A stretch of 32,815 nt of DNA from assembly GCA_047975545.1 (NCBI GenBank), contig JBKEDS010000066.1, positions 1 through 32,815 on the forward strand. Reading direction: 5' to 3'. A model generated the notes under the pieces. That model was not told where the DNA came from, ran no database searches, and saw nothing but the letters and a program-made list of their open reading frames with translations. Of this stretch, positions 7,324 through 15,690 are shown one piece after another; the stretch's first letter is position 1, and every line of letters starts with the position of its first letter. The stretch is from JBKEDS01 sp047975545. GTDB lineage: Bacteria > Bacteroidota > Bacteroidia > Flavobacteriales > Flavobacteriaceae. Position numbers and translations under genes: made by a program.

Positions 7324-8052
7324 ATGAAAATAATTGCCATGATACCCGCACGCTATGGTGCCTCCCGTTTTCCGGGAAAATTAATGCAGGACCTTGGCGG
7401 AAAGCCCGTAATAATACAAACTTACGCAGCCACTGTGGCCACCAACCTGTTCGACGATGTGTTTGTAGTTACCGATAGCGATACAATTTATAACGAAGTT
7501 GTTAAATATGGCGGAAAAGCCATAATGAGCAAAAAGGAACACCAATGCGGTAGCGATAGGATAGCCGAGGCCGTCGAGTTTATGGCCATCGATATTGTTA
7601 TAAACGTGCAGGGCGACGAACCTTTTACCGATGCCGAATCCCTAACAAAACTCATAGACGTTTTTAAAAACGACCCCGACAAGCAAATAGACCTGGCCTC
7701 GTTAATGGTTCATATTACAGAAGAAAACGATATTAACAACCCCAATACGGTTAAAGTGGTAGTCGATAATTTTAATTTGGCCCTATACTTTTCCCGCAGC
7801 CCGATTCCGTACCCAAGGGATAAAACCGTAGCCGTTAACTATTATAAGCACAAAGGCGTTTATGCCTTTAGAAAGCAAGCCATTTTAGACTTTTACCGCC
7901 TGCCGATGAAAACCTTGGAAGCCTCGGAAAAATTAGAACAATTGCGGTATTTGGAATACGGTAAACGTATAAAAATGGTAGAAACAACAGTTGAAGGTGT
8001 AGAAATCGATACGCCCGAGGACTTGGAGCGTGCCAAGAAAATATGGAAATAA
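7324..8052 (+). CDS. kdsB: 3-deoxy-manno-octulosonate cytidylyltransferase
   Basis: The 242-residue protein activates Kdo (or the 8-amino sugar Kdo8N) with CTP to CMP-Kdo for lipopolysaccharide inner-core synthesis in the cytoplasm. The N-terminal nucleotide-binding signature IPARYGASRFPGKL (residues 7-20) and the metal-binding NVQGDEPF (94-101) are intact, and the length is typical. The next gene (HAD phosphatase) overlaps it by 10 bases, and a KdnB-like oxidase follows. This order recalls the Shewanella kdnA-kdnB-kdsB locus, whose cytidylyltransferase prefers Kdo8N (family knowledge; substrate preference here is inference). Confidence 0.93.
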   Translation: MKIIAMIPARYGASRFPGKLMQDLGGKPVIIQTYAATVATNLFDDVFVVTDSDTIYNEVVKYGGKAIMSKKEHQCGSDRIAEAVEFMAIDIVINVQGDEPFTDAESLTKLIDVFKNDPDKQIDLASLMVHITEENDINNPNTVKVVVDNFNLALYFSRSPIPYPRDKTVAVNYYKHKGVYAFRKQAILDFYRLPMKTLEASEKLEQLRYLEYGKRIKMVETTVEGVEIDTPEDLERAKKIWK

Positions 8053-8747
8053 ACTACCAAAATATAAAGGTTATAGGTTTCGATGCCGACGACACCCTAT
8101 GGGTTAACGAAACCTATTTTAGGGATGCCGAACAGGAGTTCGGAAAATTATTGTCCGAATACGAAACCCTTAACAAAATAGACCAAGAACTGTTTAAAAA
8201 GGAAATGGACAACCTACCGCTTTACGGTTACGGCGTTAAGGCTTTTGTGCTGTCCATGGTCGAAAGTGCCTTGGAGCAATCCAACTACTGCGTATCCACC
8301 AAAACCATAGAAGCCATTTTAAATATAGGCAAAACCATGCTTAACAAACCCGTAGAATTGCTCGACGGGGTAGAGGAAGTACTGGAAAGCCTATCAAAAA
8401 AACACCGATTAATTTTGGCAACCAAAGGCGATTTGCTGGACCAGGAACGAAAACTGGAAAAATCGGGCTTGGCTAAATATTTTCACCATATAGAAGTGTT
8501 AAGCGATAAAAAAGAAGCCAATTACACCAAATTATTAAACCATTTGGATATTGAACCTTCCCAGTTTTTAATGATAGGAAATTCATTAAAATCCGATGTT
8601 TTACCTTTGGTAAACATAAAAGCGCACGCTATCCACGTGCCGTTCCATACCACATGGGTACACGAACAAGTTTCCGAAAAGGAAACCCAGGGCAAAACCT
8701 ATAAAACCGTTAACAGCTTGCGGGATATACCAAAATTATTAATTTAA
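8043..8747 (+). CDS. HAD-superfamily phosphatase with cap domain, next to kdsB
   Basis: The 234-residue haloacid-dehalogenase-type hydrolase has motif I as DADDTLW (nucleophile Asp14, general acid Asp16), motif II in LATKGD, the motif III lysine in SDKKE and motif IV in GNSLKSD. A helical cap domain sits between motifs I and II (about residues 25-115), so it is YjjG-like and unlike the capless Kdo-8-phosphate phosphatase KdsC. Overlap with kdsB by 10 bases means coupled translation. A sugar-phosphate role in Kdo metabolism is plausible from context, but the substrate cannot be read from the sequence. Confidence 0.85.
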   Translation: MEINYQNIKVIGFDADDTLWVNETYFRDAEQEFGKLLSEYETLNKIDQELFKKEMDNLPLYGYGVKAFVLSMVESALEQSNYCVSTKTIEAILNIGKTMLNKPVELLDGVEEVLESLSKKHRLILATKGDLLDQERKLEKSGLAKYFHHIEVLSDKKEANYTKLLNHLDIEPSQFLMIGNSLKSDVLPLVNIKAHAIHVPFHTTWVHEQVSEKETQGKTYKTVNSLRDIPKLLI

Positions 8748-8808
8748 AATTAGCTGTGCGGTTATAGAAAAACTAATAAAAATTAACATATTACTGCTAA
8801 AATAAAAG

Positions 8809-8816
8809 TATTTTTG
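8809..8816 (+). promoter_or_regulatory. -7 box of the KdnB-like gene
   Basis: TATTTTTG matches TAnnTTTG and lies 25 bases before the ATG at 8841. The oxidase can therefore be expressed independently of kdsB and the HAD gene, whose coding region ends 93 bases before the oxidase start. Confidence 0.5.
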
Positions 8817-8840
8817 CAGTTGGAAAAGAATACAAACTAA

Positions 8841-9923
8841 ATGAATTATAAAAACTTTCCCATGGTGCCAAGAGTAGTCTTTGGCAGAGGTAGTTTCAAT
8901 CAGTTAAACGATATTTTATCGCCAAAGCGCCAAAGCGCCAAAGCGCCCTTTATCTATTTGGTTGACGATGTTTTTAAAAGCAATTCATGGTTAACATCGC
9001 GTATACAATTAGCCTACGACGATAAAATAATCTATATTTCTGCTGAAGAAGAACCCAAGACAACCCAAGTCGATGCCCTTGTGGACGATATTATTTTAAC
9101 CACAAAGGAAATGCCATCCGGTATTATAGGTATTGGTGGTGGTACCGTTTTGGATCTTGCCAAAGCCGTGGCCATAATGCTTACCAACGAGGGCGGTGCA
9201 AAAGATTATCAAGGTTGGGATTTTGTTAAAAACCCTGCCGTTTACCATGTGGGCATCCCGACCATTTCCGGTACCGGGGCCGAAGTATCCCGAACCACGG
9301 TGCTAACAGGGCCCGAAAAAAAATTGGGCATTAATTCCGATTTTACTCCGTTCGACCAAGTTATACTCGACTCCGAGCTTACACGCGGCGTACCCAAAAA
9401 CCAATGGTTTTATACGGGAATGGACTGTTATATCCACTGCGTGGAATCGTTAAACGGCACCTATTTAAACGAGTTTAGCAAAACCTATGGCGAAAAAGCC
9501 TTCGATTTGTGCCAGGAAATATTTTTGGAAGGCAACCTAACAGAAGCCCAAATGCAGGAAAAACTCATGATGGCTTCATGGCACGGCGGTATGAGTATTG
9601 CCTATTCGCAAGTAGGCGTGGCCCATGCCATGAGCTATGGGTTGGCTTATTTATTGGGCGTAAAGCACGGTATAGGCAATTGTATTGTTTTCGATCATTT
9701 AGAAGAATTTTATCCCGATGGCGTTGCCTTGTTCAAGGAAATGAAAGCAAAGCACGGCATTGAACTCCCCAAAGGTATTTGTGCCAATTTATCGGATAGC
9801 GATTTTGATACCATGATAAAAATTTCTTTAAGCCTAACCCCGCTTTGGGAAAACGTTTTGGGTAAAAATTGGCAAAAAACCATAACCCCAAAAAAGTTGC
9901 GCGAATTGTACGAAAAAATGTAA
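8841..9923 (+). CDS. kdnB: Iron-containing alcohol dehydrogenase, probable Kdo 8-oxidase
   Basis: The 360-residue group III (Fe-dependent) alcohol dehydrogenase has the NAD-binding GIGGGTVLDLAKA segment near residues 93-105, the TISGTGAE signature and metal-ligand histidines in VAHAMSYGL and KHGIGN. The N-terminus (NYKNFPMVPRVVFGRGSF) resembles KdnB, which oxidises C8 of Kdo before KdnA transaminates it to Kdo8N. The kdsB neighbourhood supports this. No kdnA aminotransferase is present in the window. The region around residues 27-36 is encoded by a three-copy 8-bp tandem repeat (8920-8947), an unusual feature within a reading frame. An unrelated alcohol dehydrogenase activity remains possible. 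Confidence 0.75.
   Translation: MNYKNFPMVPRVVFGRGSFNQLNDILSPKRQSAKAPFIYLVDDVFKSNSWLTSRIQLAYDDKIIYISAEEEPKTTQVDALVDDIILTTKEMPSGIIGIGGGTVLDLAKAVAIMLTNEGGAKDYQGWDFVKNPAVYHVGIPTISGTGAEVSRTTVLTGPEKKLGINSDFTPFDQVILDSELTRGVPKNQWFYTGMDCYIHCVESLNGTYLNEFSKTYGEKAFDLCQEIFLEGNLTEAQMQEKLMMASWHGGMSIAYSQVGVAHAMSYGLAYLLGVKHGIGNCIVFDHLEEFYPDGVALFKEMKAKHGIELPKGICANLSDSDFDTMIKISLSLTPLWENVLGKNWQKTITPKKLRELYEKM
8920..8947 (+). repeat. 8-bp tandem repeat inside the KdnB-like gene
   Basis: Three exact copies of GCCAAAGC (8921-8944) are followed by GCC, preceded by C. Since 8 is not a multiple of 3, gain or loss of one unit would shift the frame near residue 30. Confidence 0.8.
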
Positions 9924-10050
9924 AAAACCTTTTGCAAAACTCGGTTTTGGCATAAAAGTTGAAAAAATGATATATATAAAGGTGTGTTAGATATGAAACA
10001 TAAAGTAAACAGTAGCTGTCAATAAAAAGAAACATCGCTAATTCACAATA

Positions 10051-10078
10051 AAAGCCACTTGAAAAGGTGGCTTTTTTT
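10051..10078. terminator. Bidirectional terminator between the KdnB-like gene and the convergent lipoprotein gene
   Basis: AAAGCCAC and GTGGCTTT form a stem over an 8-base loop, with a T-run on plus (10072-10078) and an A-rich flank giving TTTTATT on minus. It lies about 130 bases after the oxidase stop and 20 bases after the lipoprotein stop (10099). Confidence 0.8.
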
Positions 10079-10098
10079 ATCGACAAATGTGGCGGGGT

Positions 10099-11655
10099 TT
10101 AATCTTCAACAGGAAAAACAATATGCTGGTAAGCCCCGATATCGGGCAACGAGGTTCTGTTAACGTTTAAAATATCCAATGGCACTTGGCTGGCATAGGT
10201 TGGCAATGCCATATTTATTCCTGCCGATTTTTCGCCAATAATCAATTTGTTTTCGTTTGGATTAAAAAAATCGGGATTTTGGTTAAATATATTGTTCTCG
10301 TAATACGAGGAATCTTCAAAATTATAGTTGTTTCCGGTAGTTGTGTTGCTGTTTTGAAAACGGATTAAACAATTGGTAAACTTAAAGTTGAAGTTAACAG
10401 CAGCATCTTCAACTTCATCTAACAAAATTTCGGTAGTATCGTTGCCGTAAACAATACAGTTGTTAAAATTGGCTTCCGTTAAATCGGTAACATAAACGGT
10501 ATCATCATCGGTTAAATGGTTGTTTAGCAATAAGGCTGGGTATTGCCTGGAGGCGCTGTTGGTCCAGTAGTTGGCAATGGTGCAGTGGGTAAGGTTATAG
10601 GCGCCCCCAAACGTTGCCGCAAACGAGGATAGGCCGCTATTGTTAACTACTAAATTTTTGCCCGTAACATTGGTATTCCTGCCCAAAACACCAAAATTCC
10701 CCGAATTGTATATTTGCGAATTTGAAATTTGTAACTTGGTGTTGTCGGTAGGATTGCCGTCGCATAAAATGCCAATAGTGGCGTTTTTTATGGTGGCATA
10801 ATTTATAAGGTTATTGGTACTGCCTTCCATAAGCCAAATGGTGCCCCATTGTCCGGGCGTATTTTCAAAATCGTGCTCCAAGCGGTCGCCTTCAAAAATA
10901 ACCTCGTTTTCTAAACTTTCGGTGTTGCTGCTGTAAGTGCCGTTAACTTGGAGCGAAGCACCTTGGGAAACAATAAGTCCCGAATTTTCGTGAAAGTGAA
11001 TGCGCGCACCGGCAGCAATGGTTAAGGTTTCGTTGTTGGGTACAGCGGCAAAACCGTAAACAACATAGGGTTTTTCGTTGGTAAAGGTAAGTTCGTCGGG
11101 CAATAGTTCGCGGCCTTGTAATTCGGTTTCAACTGTTTCGCCATCGATATTTAAGGTTAGGGTTTCTATAATTTTGGAGGTTTCGTCCCTGTTGGGATAA
11201 ATAAAAACGGCATCTTGTACCAAGGTTACCAGTTCTACCTTTTGTAAATTGGTGTTGCTGTCGAACTCGATTTGGTCGGTGTAAAGGTATTGGCCGTTAT
11301 TGGCAAAATCGGCAATATTTACGGTGGTTTCAACAAAAATAAATAAGCTGTCCTTGGCCAATATTTTTACGTTTTCGAATGTTTTTCCCGCCATGCCGTC
11401 TACATTTAACCGGTAATTGGAGGCTTCGCCCTGCGCCAGTTTTACGGTGGGTATAACAATATCGTTCTTGCTTTTGTTGTAAACTTTTAGGTTGTAGGTG
11501 CTGGATCCTATATTGGTAAAAACGGTATCTAAGTAAACAGTGTCCTTGGAGAATGTTAAGTTCCCGGTACTGGGCGAAAATTCAAAATCCTTACGGCACG
11601 AGCTCCAAAGGCTTAAAAATACAATTGTAACGATAAAATATAAGTAGCGTTTCAT
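10099..11655 (-). CDS. Large lipoprotein, probable parallel beta-helix
   Basis: The 518-residue protein starts with a lipoprotein signal ending in the lipobox LWSSC (Cys20), so it should be exported and anchored. An Ig-like N-terminal half (DTVFTNIGSSTYNLKVYNKSKNDIVI pattern, recalling DUF1573-type domains) is followed from about residue 215 by repeats with regularly spaced Asn and hydrophobic residues (INYATIKNATIGI, LQISNSQIYNSGNFGVLG), typical of right-handed beta-helices. I know no experimentally assigned function. It is transcribed alone from a -7 box at 11680-11687 and ends at a terminator shared with the KdnB-like gene. Confidence 0.8.
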   Translation of the reverse strand: MKRYLYFIVTIVFLSLWSSCRKDFEFSPSTGNLTFSKDTVYLDTVFTNIGSSTYNLKVYNKSKNDIVIPTVKLAQGEASNYRLNVDGMAGKTFENVKILAKDSLFIFVETTVNIADFANNGQYLYTDQIEFDSNTNLQKVELVTLVQDAVFIYPNRDETSKIIETLTLNIDGETVETELQGRELLPDELTFTNEKPYVVYGFAAVPNNETLTIAAGARIHFHENSGLIVSQGASLQVNGTYSSNTESLENEVIFEGDRLEHDFENTPGQWGTIWLMEGSTNNLINYATIKNATIGILCDGNPTDNTKLQISNSQIYNSGNFGVLGRNTNVTGKNLVVNNSGLSSFAATFGGAYNLTHCTIANYWTNSASRQYPALLLNNHLTDDDTVYVTDLTEANFNNCIVYGNDTTEILLDEVEDAAVNFNFKFTNCLIRFQNSNTTTGNNYNFEDSSYYENNIFNQNPDFFNPNENKLIIGEKSAGINMALPTYASQVPLDILNVNRTSLPDIGAYQHIVFPVED

Positions 11656-11679
11656 TTATATAGTTAAAAAATTATACTT

Positions 11680-11687
11680 CAAAAATA
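11680..11687 (-). promoter_or_regulatory. -7 box of the large lipoprotein gene
   Basis: On the minus strand TATTTTTG fits TAnnTTTG, 25 bases before the ATG at 11655. Confidence 0.45.
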
Positions 11688-11766
11688 TAACTTTTTAAGT
11701 TAAGAATGTTTTTTTGGTGAATAAGTATATGAAGTACACAAAAAGTTTAAGCCACTTCAATGATTT

Positions 11767-12198
11767 TTAAATACGTTTGTAAAAATGAAACCCCAATATG
11801 GAAAACCCTAAATTAAAATAAAATTTATGCGATTTCGAATTCTGGACATAGGTGTTTAGCTCTATCGTTTCAAATTCATTTTCTTTTGCCCAAAGTTCTA
11901 TAAATTCGAAAAACATTTTTCCAATGCCTTTCGATTGAAAGCGTTTGTCTATAATAACGTTATCCACCTCAAGCTGTTTTCCCGAATAAAGCCTTACCGT
12001 GGCCCAAGCGCTTGAAATGCCCACAAGTTTATTGTTTAAAAAAGCACCAAAACAAGTGTAATTATCAAACTTGAACATTTGCCTTAAAAAAGCCTTGGTT
12101 TCGTTCAGGGTTAGCTTTGGGTTGAGTTGTTGGCCAAGCTCGGCAATATCGTCTAAATATTCAACTGTTAATATTTTGAAGGCTGTTTCATCCGTCAT
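11767..12198 (-). CDS. GNAT family N-acetyltransferase
   Basis: The 143-residue protein consists of a single acetyltransferase domain. The acetyl-CoA pyrophosphate loop is visible as RFQSKGIGK (motif A, near residues 91-99), preceded by the strand VDNVIID, and motif B by the C-terminal NSKSHKFYFNLGFSILGFHFYKR. The acceptor substrate is unknown. It starts 21 bases downstream of galT on the same strand and is probably transcribed with the galactose genes, without any known functional link to them. Confidence 0.82.
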   Translation of the reverse strand: MTDETAFKILTVEYLDDIAELGQQLNPKLTLNETKAFLRQMFKFDNYTCFGAFLNNKLVGISSAWATVRLYSGKQLEVDNVIIDKRFQSKGIGKMFFEFIELWAKENEFETIELNTYVQNSKSHKFYFNLGFSILGFHFYKRI

Positions 12199-12219
12199 TT
12201 CACAAATGTTTTGATTAAC

Positions 12220-13239
12220 CTACACCAAGTCCCGAAGCATTTTTGCTGCAATTTCGGGCGTAATATCGCGCTGTGGCGAGCCAAACATTTCGTAGCCTAC
12301 CATAAATTTTTTAACCGTTGCGCTGCGCAATAATGGCGGATAAAAACTCATGTGCCAATGCCAATGGCTGTTGTCCCCGCCATTTGTCGGGGCTTGGTGT
12401 ATGCCGCTGGAGTAGGGGAAAGAGGTGTTAAACAACTTGTCGTAAGCCTTGGTAATTACCGAAATGGCTTCGGCAAACAAATAGGCTTCGTTGCCTTGTA
12501 GCTCCAAAATATTGGTTTGGTGTTTTTTTGGCACTATCATGGTTTCAAACGGCCAAACCGCCCAAAACGGCACAAGTACCACAAAGGCATCGTTTTGGAA
12601 AATGAGGCGTTCGTTTTTATCTAATTCTTGTTTTAAATAACTGCCCAATATGCTGCTTTTATGGGTGTTGTAGTAGTTGTGTTGCTGAAGATCCTTTTTG
12701 TAAACCTCGTTTGGCAGGGTCGATTGGCTCCATATTTGCCCGTGTGGGTGCGGATTGCTACAGCCCATTACGGCACCTTTGTTTTCAAAAATTTGTACGT
12801 AATTAATTAAGGGATTGCTGCCAAGCGCTGTGTATTCATGTTGCCACGCTTTTACTACTTTTTCTATTTCGGCCGGTGCCATATCGGCTAAACTTTTGGA
12901 ATGGTCGGGGCTAAAACAAATAACCTTGCAAATGCCTTTTTCGCTTTGCGCCACCAAAAGGCCGTCGTTTACGTTAAAGGTTTCCGATTCGGTTTGTAGG
13001 GCGGCAAAGTCGTTGGTAAAAATAAAAACGTCCTTGTAATCGGGGTTTTTTTCGCCGTTAATCCGGGTGTTTCCTGCGCATAAATAGCATTTTGGGTCGT
13101 GTGCGGGGCGCACTTCGTTGGCTACGGCTTCGTTTTGGCCTTGCCATGGGCGTTTGGCACGATGCGGCGATACCAATACCCATTCGCCCGTTAGTACATT
13201 CAGTCGTTTATGCGAGTAGTCTTGTAAATTTGTGTTCAT
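12220..13239 (-). CDS. galT: Galactose-1-phosphate uridylyltransferase
   Basis: This Leloir-pathway enzyme exchanges UMP between UDP-glucose and galactose-1-phosphate. The 339-residue sequence has the catalytic HPHGQIW motif at 164-170 (His166 nucleophile), zinc-ligand-like CYLC at 51-54, and a C-terminal HWHWHMSFYPP. The N-terminal LTGEWVLVSPHRAKRPWQG is typical. It is preceded by galK, with a 118-base gap holding a tandem repeat immediately upstream of its start codon. It forms a cluster with galK and the mutarotase gene. Confidence 0.95.
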   Translation of the reverse strand: MNTNLQDYSHKRLNVLTGEWVLVSPHRAKRPWQGQNEAVANEVRPAHDPKCYLCAGNTRINGEKNPDYKDVFIFTNDFAALQTESETFNVNDGLLVAQSEKGICKVICFSPDHSKSLADMAPAEIEKVVKAWQHEYTALGSNPLINYVQIFENKGAVMGCSNPHPHGQIWSQSTLPNEVYKKDLQQHNYYNTHKSSILGSYLKQELDKNERLIFQNDAFVVLVPFWAVWPFETMIVPKKHQTNILELQGNEAYLFAEAISVITKAYDKLFNTSFPYSSGIHQAPTNGGDNSHWHWHMSFYPPLLRSATVKKFMVGYEMFGSPQRDITPEIAAKMLRDLV

Positions 13240-13264
13240 TGGTTTTTTTGCGTTTATGGGTTGT

Positions 13265-13309
13265 AAGGTTATGGAGTTATAAGGTTATGGAGTTATGGGT
13301 TATGGAGTT
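13265..13309 (-). repeat. Short tandem repeat in the leader of galT
   Basis: Two exact 16-bp copies of AAGGTTATGGAGTTAT (plus strand, 13265-13296) and a partial third lie 26 bases before the galT ATG. Read in the galT direction, the unit is ATAACTCCATAACCTT, the same vocabulary as the repeat before the DCC-family gene at 22378. Confidence 0.8.
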
Positions 13310-13357
13310 TCTTTTTAAATGTTTGGAACTCTTAATTCATAACTCTCAACTTCATAA

Positions 13358-14503
13358 TTAAATAACCCCCGTACCGTTTGAAAGTTCTACGGAGTAAATT
13401 GAGCAGTCCCTGTTGAAATTATCTTTATAAACTTTGGTTATATGTTTTTTAAAATTGTCCACTTCGGTTTTTGCAATAAGGTTAATGGTACAGCCACCAA
13501 AGCCGCCTCCCATCATTCTGGCGCCTAAAATTTGGTTGTTTTTTTCGGCTTCATCTACCAAAAAATCCAGTTCGTCGCAGCTTACTTTGTATTGGTGCTG
13601 CAAGCCCCTGTGCGAGCCGTAAATTAGCTGCCCGAGGGTTTTAAGGTTGTTTTCGGCCATGGCTTTCGAGGCTTGTTCGGCCCGGCTGTTTTCTTGTATT
13701 ACGTACAGTGCTTTTTGGTAATCCTCGTCGGTAACTTGGTTTTTTATGGTTTGCAAATCGGCTTCGGTGGCATCGCGAAGCGCTTTTAGGCCCAACATTT
13801 TCGATATTTTTTCGCAAACGGCCCGGCGGTCGTTATAGGCGCTATCGGATAAACTGTGCTTTACGTTGGTGTTTATCAGCATTAGTTCGTAATCTTCAAA
13901 ATTAATTTCGAAAGGATTGGCCTCGATACTTCGGCAATCCAAAAGCAGGGCGTGGTTTTTTATACCGAACATACTGGCGTACTGGTCCATAATACCACAA
14001 TTTACGCCCACGTAGTTGTGTTCGGCTTTTTGCGAAATAAAAATCATTTCGGTTTTGGTCAAACCAAGGTTAAACAGTTCGTTTAAACCAAAGGCAACGC
14101 TGTTTTCAAGGGCTGCGGATGAGGACATGCCCGAACCGGCCGGAATATCGCCACTAAATACCATATTGAAATTGGGAACTGTTTTTCCTTTTTTTTGGAT
14201 TTCGGAAACAACGCCCAAAATATAATTGCCCCAACTTTCTTTTGGTAGCGGACTTATGTTTTTTGTTGAAAATTCAATATCGTCATTCAAATCCAAGGCA
14301 TAAGCCTTAGAGGTATTGTTGTTGCTTTTCGAAAAAGCGGCATATATACCCTTGTTTACGGCTGCGGGAAACACAAAACCGTCGTTGTAATCGGTATGTT
14401 CGCCAATAATATTTATCCTTCCGGGCGAAAATATAAGCAAGGAGGAGCCAATATTCAGGCTTGTAAATTTGTTTTTAACGTTGTTTAATATAGTGGTGTT
14501 CAT
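13358..14503 (-). CDS. galK: Galactokinase
   Basis: The 381-residue GHMP-family kinase phosphorylates galactose at C1. The galactokinase signature PGRINIIGEHTDYNDG lies at residues 27-42 and the ATP-binding loop GSGMSSSAALE at 123-133; the catalytic Asp lies in VNCGIMDQYASMFG. Length and motifs are normal. It starts 2 bases after the mutarotase stop, so the two are certainly co-transcribed. Confidence 0.96.
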   Translation of the reverse strand: MNTTILNNVKNKFTSLNIGSSLLIFSPGRINIIGEHTDYNDGFVFPAAVNKGIYAAFSKSNNNTSKAYALDLNDDIEFSTKNISPLPKESWGNYILGVVSEIQKKGKTVPNFNMVFSGDIPAGSGMSSSAALENSVAFGLNELFNLGLTKTEMIFISQKAEHNYVGVNCGIMDQYASMFGIKNHALLLDCRSIEANPFEINFEDYELMLINTNVKHSLSDSAYNDRRAVCEKISKMLGLKALRDATEADLQTIKNQVTDEDYQKALYVIQENSRAEQASKAMAENNLKTLGQLIYGSHRGLQHQYKVSCDELDFLVDEAEKNNQILGARMMGGGFGGCTINLIAKTEVDNFKKHITKVYKDNFNRDCSIYSVELSNGTGVI

Positions 14504-14505
14504 TG

Positions 14506-15402
14506 TTAAATGAGTTTAAGGTTCCAGGTAATTTGATAGCTGTCGTTGGGCGATAGGGTTTTTAGTCCCATTTTGTTGTTAAAGCTATCGGAAACGCCCG
14601 TTGTGGGCTCTATGGCAATAGCGTCCTTTTTTGGTGGGGTATAAATTTGAAGAAAACTATGGTCTTCCGAACTGCTTATTAAAAGGTTGTAATCGGGCGT
14701 GTTAAACTGTACCTCGTTGTTTTTTAAAATAAAGCAATCGTCCAATTGTTTGTCCTTTATTTCGAAATTCGATGTGTTTGAAACCTCGGCGGTATCGGTA
14801 GTAATACAGCGGTCGTTAAAAACCAATTGTGTGTCGCTTACAAAATTTAACGAGCTATTGTGCAAATCCGAGCTATAAAAGTAAGGGTGCCATCCGGTTG
14901 TAAACGGAAAGGTTTTGGTGTCGGTGTTTTTAATAAGTACCTGCAAATCCAAACTGCCCGATTTTAAGGTGTATTTTAATTGAATGGAGTAGGAGTAGGG
15001 AAAGCCTTTGCTTAGTTTTGTTTCTTCGTACAAAAGTGTTATTGATGCCTTTTTTTCCGAAGTTTTTTCATCTACTACACGAAAAGTTTTACTGTAAACC
15101 AAGCCGTGGAGTGCATTGTTGCGGTCGGGTTCGTTAATGGGGAAGCTAAAGGTTTCGCCATTAAATTTATACGTACCGTCCTGAATTCTGTTGGCAAACG
15201 GAAACAATACGGACGATGCGTAAGTGTTGCTATAAGTTAAAGGTTCTAATGATTTGATTATTTGTTTATTGCTTAGTTTTAAATTTTGAAGGCTACTACC
15301 AAGATTAATGGCTATTTCGGCAAAATCGGATTGGTTTTCGTTACTTAGTACAACGGTTTTTAAATTGCCGTTTTGGTCGTTGTCGTAGTTTATACTATAC
15401 AC
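14506..15402 (-). CDS. Aldose 1-epimerase (mutarotase) family protein
   Basis: The 298-residue beta-sandwich protein has the family signature NALHGLVYSKTF (near residues 95-106), the FPFTTGWHPYF segment with the second conserved His, and a C-terminal acidic residue in AIEPTTGVSDSF. It interconverts sugar anomers; beside galK and galT the natural substrate is most likely galactose. It is shorter than the E. coli GalM and of the more divergent type, so I give no symbol. It is first in the gal cluster, with a perfect -7 box 29 bases upstream. Confidence 0.88.
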   Translation of the reverse strand: MYSINYDNDQNGNLKTVVLSNENQSDFAEIAINLGSSLQNLKLSNKQIIKSLEPLTYSNTYASSVLFPFANRIQDGTYKFNGETFSFPINEPDRNNALHGLVYSKTFRVVDEKTSEKKASITLLYEETKLSKGFPYSYSIQLKYTLKSGSLDLQVLIKNTDTKTFPFTTGWHPYFYSSDLHNSSLNFVSDTQLVFNDRCITTDTAEVSNTSNFEIKDKQLDDCFILKNNEVQFNTPDYNLLISSSEDHSFLQIYTPPKKDAIAIEPTTGVSDSFNNKMGLKTLSPNDSYQITWNLKLI

Positions 15403-15430
15403 TTTTGTTCAGTTTTTAACGTGATTGTTA

Positions 15431-15438
15431 CAAATATA
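15431..15438 (-). promoter_or_regulatory. -7 box of the galactose cluster
   Basis: On the minus strand TATATTTG is a perfect TAnnTTTG match, 28 bases before the mutarotase ATG. No TTG stands at the expected -33 distance, which could point to activator dependence (inference). Confidence 0.5.
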
Positions 15439-15591
15439 CTAAAACGGTTGTTTAATAGGTGAAATTAAACGTATTTTTTACATTTATTATTTTATGTGGG
15501 TTGATTTGTTGAAGAAAATTTAAAGTTTGGAAAGAAAAAGTAAGCGAAAGGAACAAATTTTAGTGGGTAATTTTAAGCTGGAATAGGTGCG

Positions 15592-15623
15592 AAATACTTT
15601 CGCTATTTATATGTAAAGTATTT
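15592..15623. promoter_or_regulatory. Inverted repeat between the permease gene and the galactose cluster
   Basis: The 288-base gap holds no gene. It contains a perfect 9-bp inverted repeat, AAATACTTT and AAAGTATTT, separated by 14 bases. With no T-run it does not look like a terminator; it may be an operator or a weak hairpin. Confidence 0.3.
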
Positions 15624-15690
15624 GACGAAAACCATGAAAAGAAGTAACAAGCATCGCTTTTAGAGTTTACGGGATAGGCAATTGTTAAGT

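Noticed and set aside
8043..8747. HAD gene as kdsC
   Set aside because: It has a large cap domain between motifs I and II, whereas KdsC is a small capless enzyme; only the neighbourhood supports the name.
13265..13309. Possible CRISPR-like array before galT
   Set aside because: Units are 16 bp, adjoining without spacers, and no cas genes are near; it is a simple tandem repeat.
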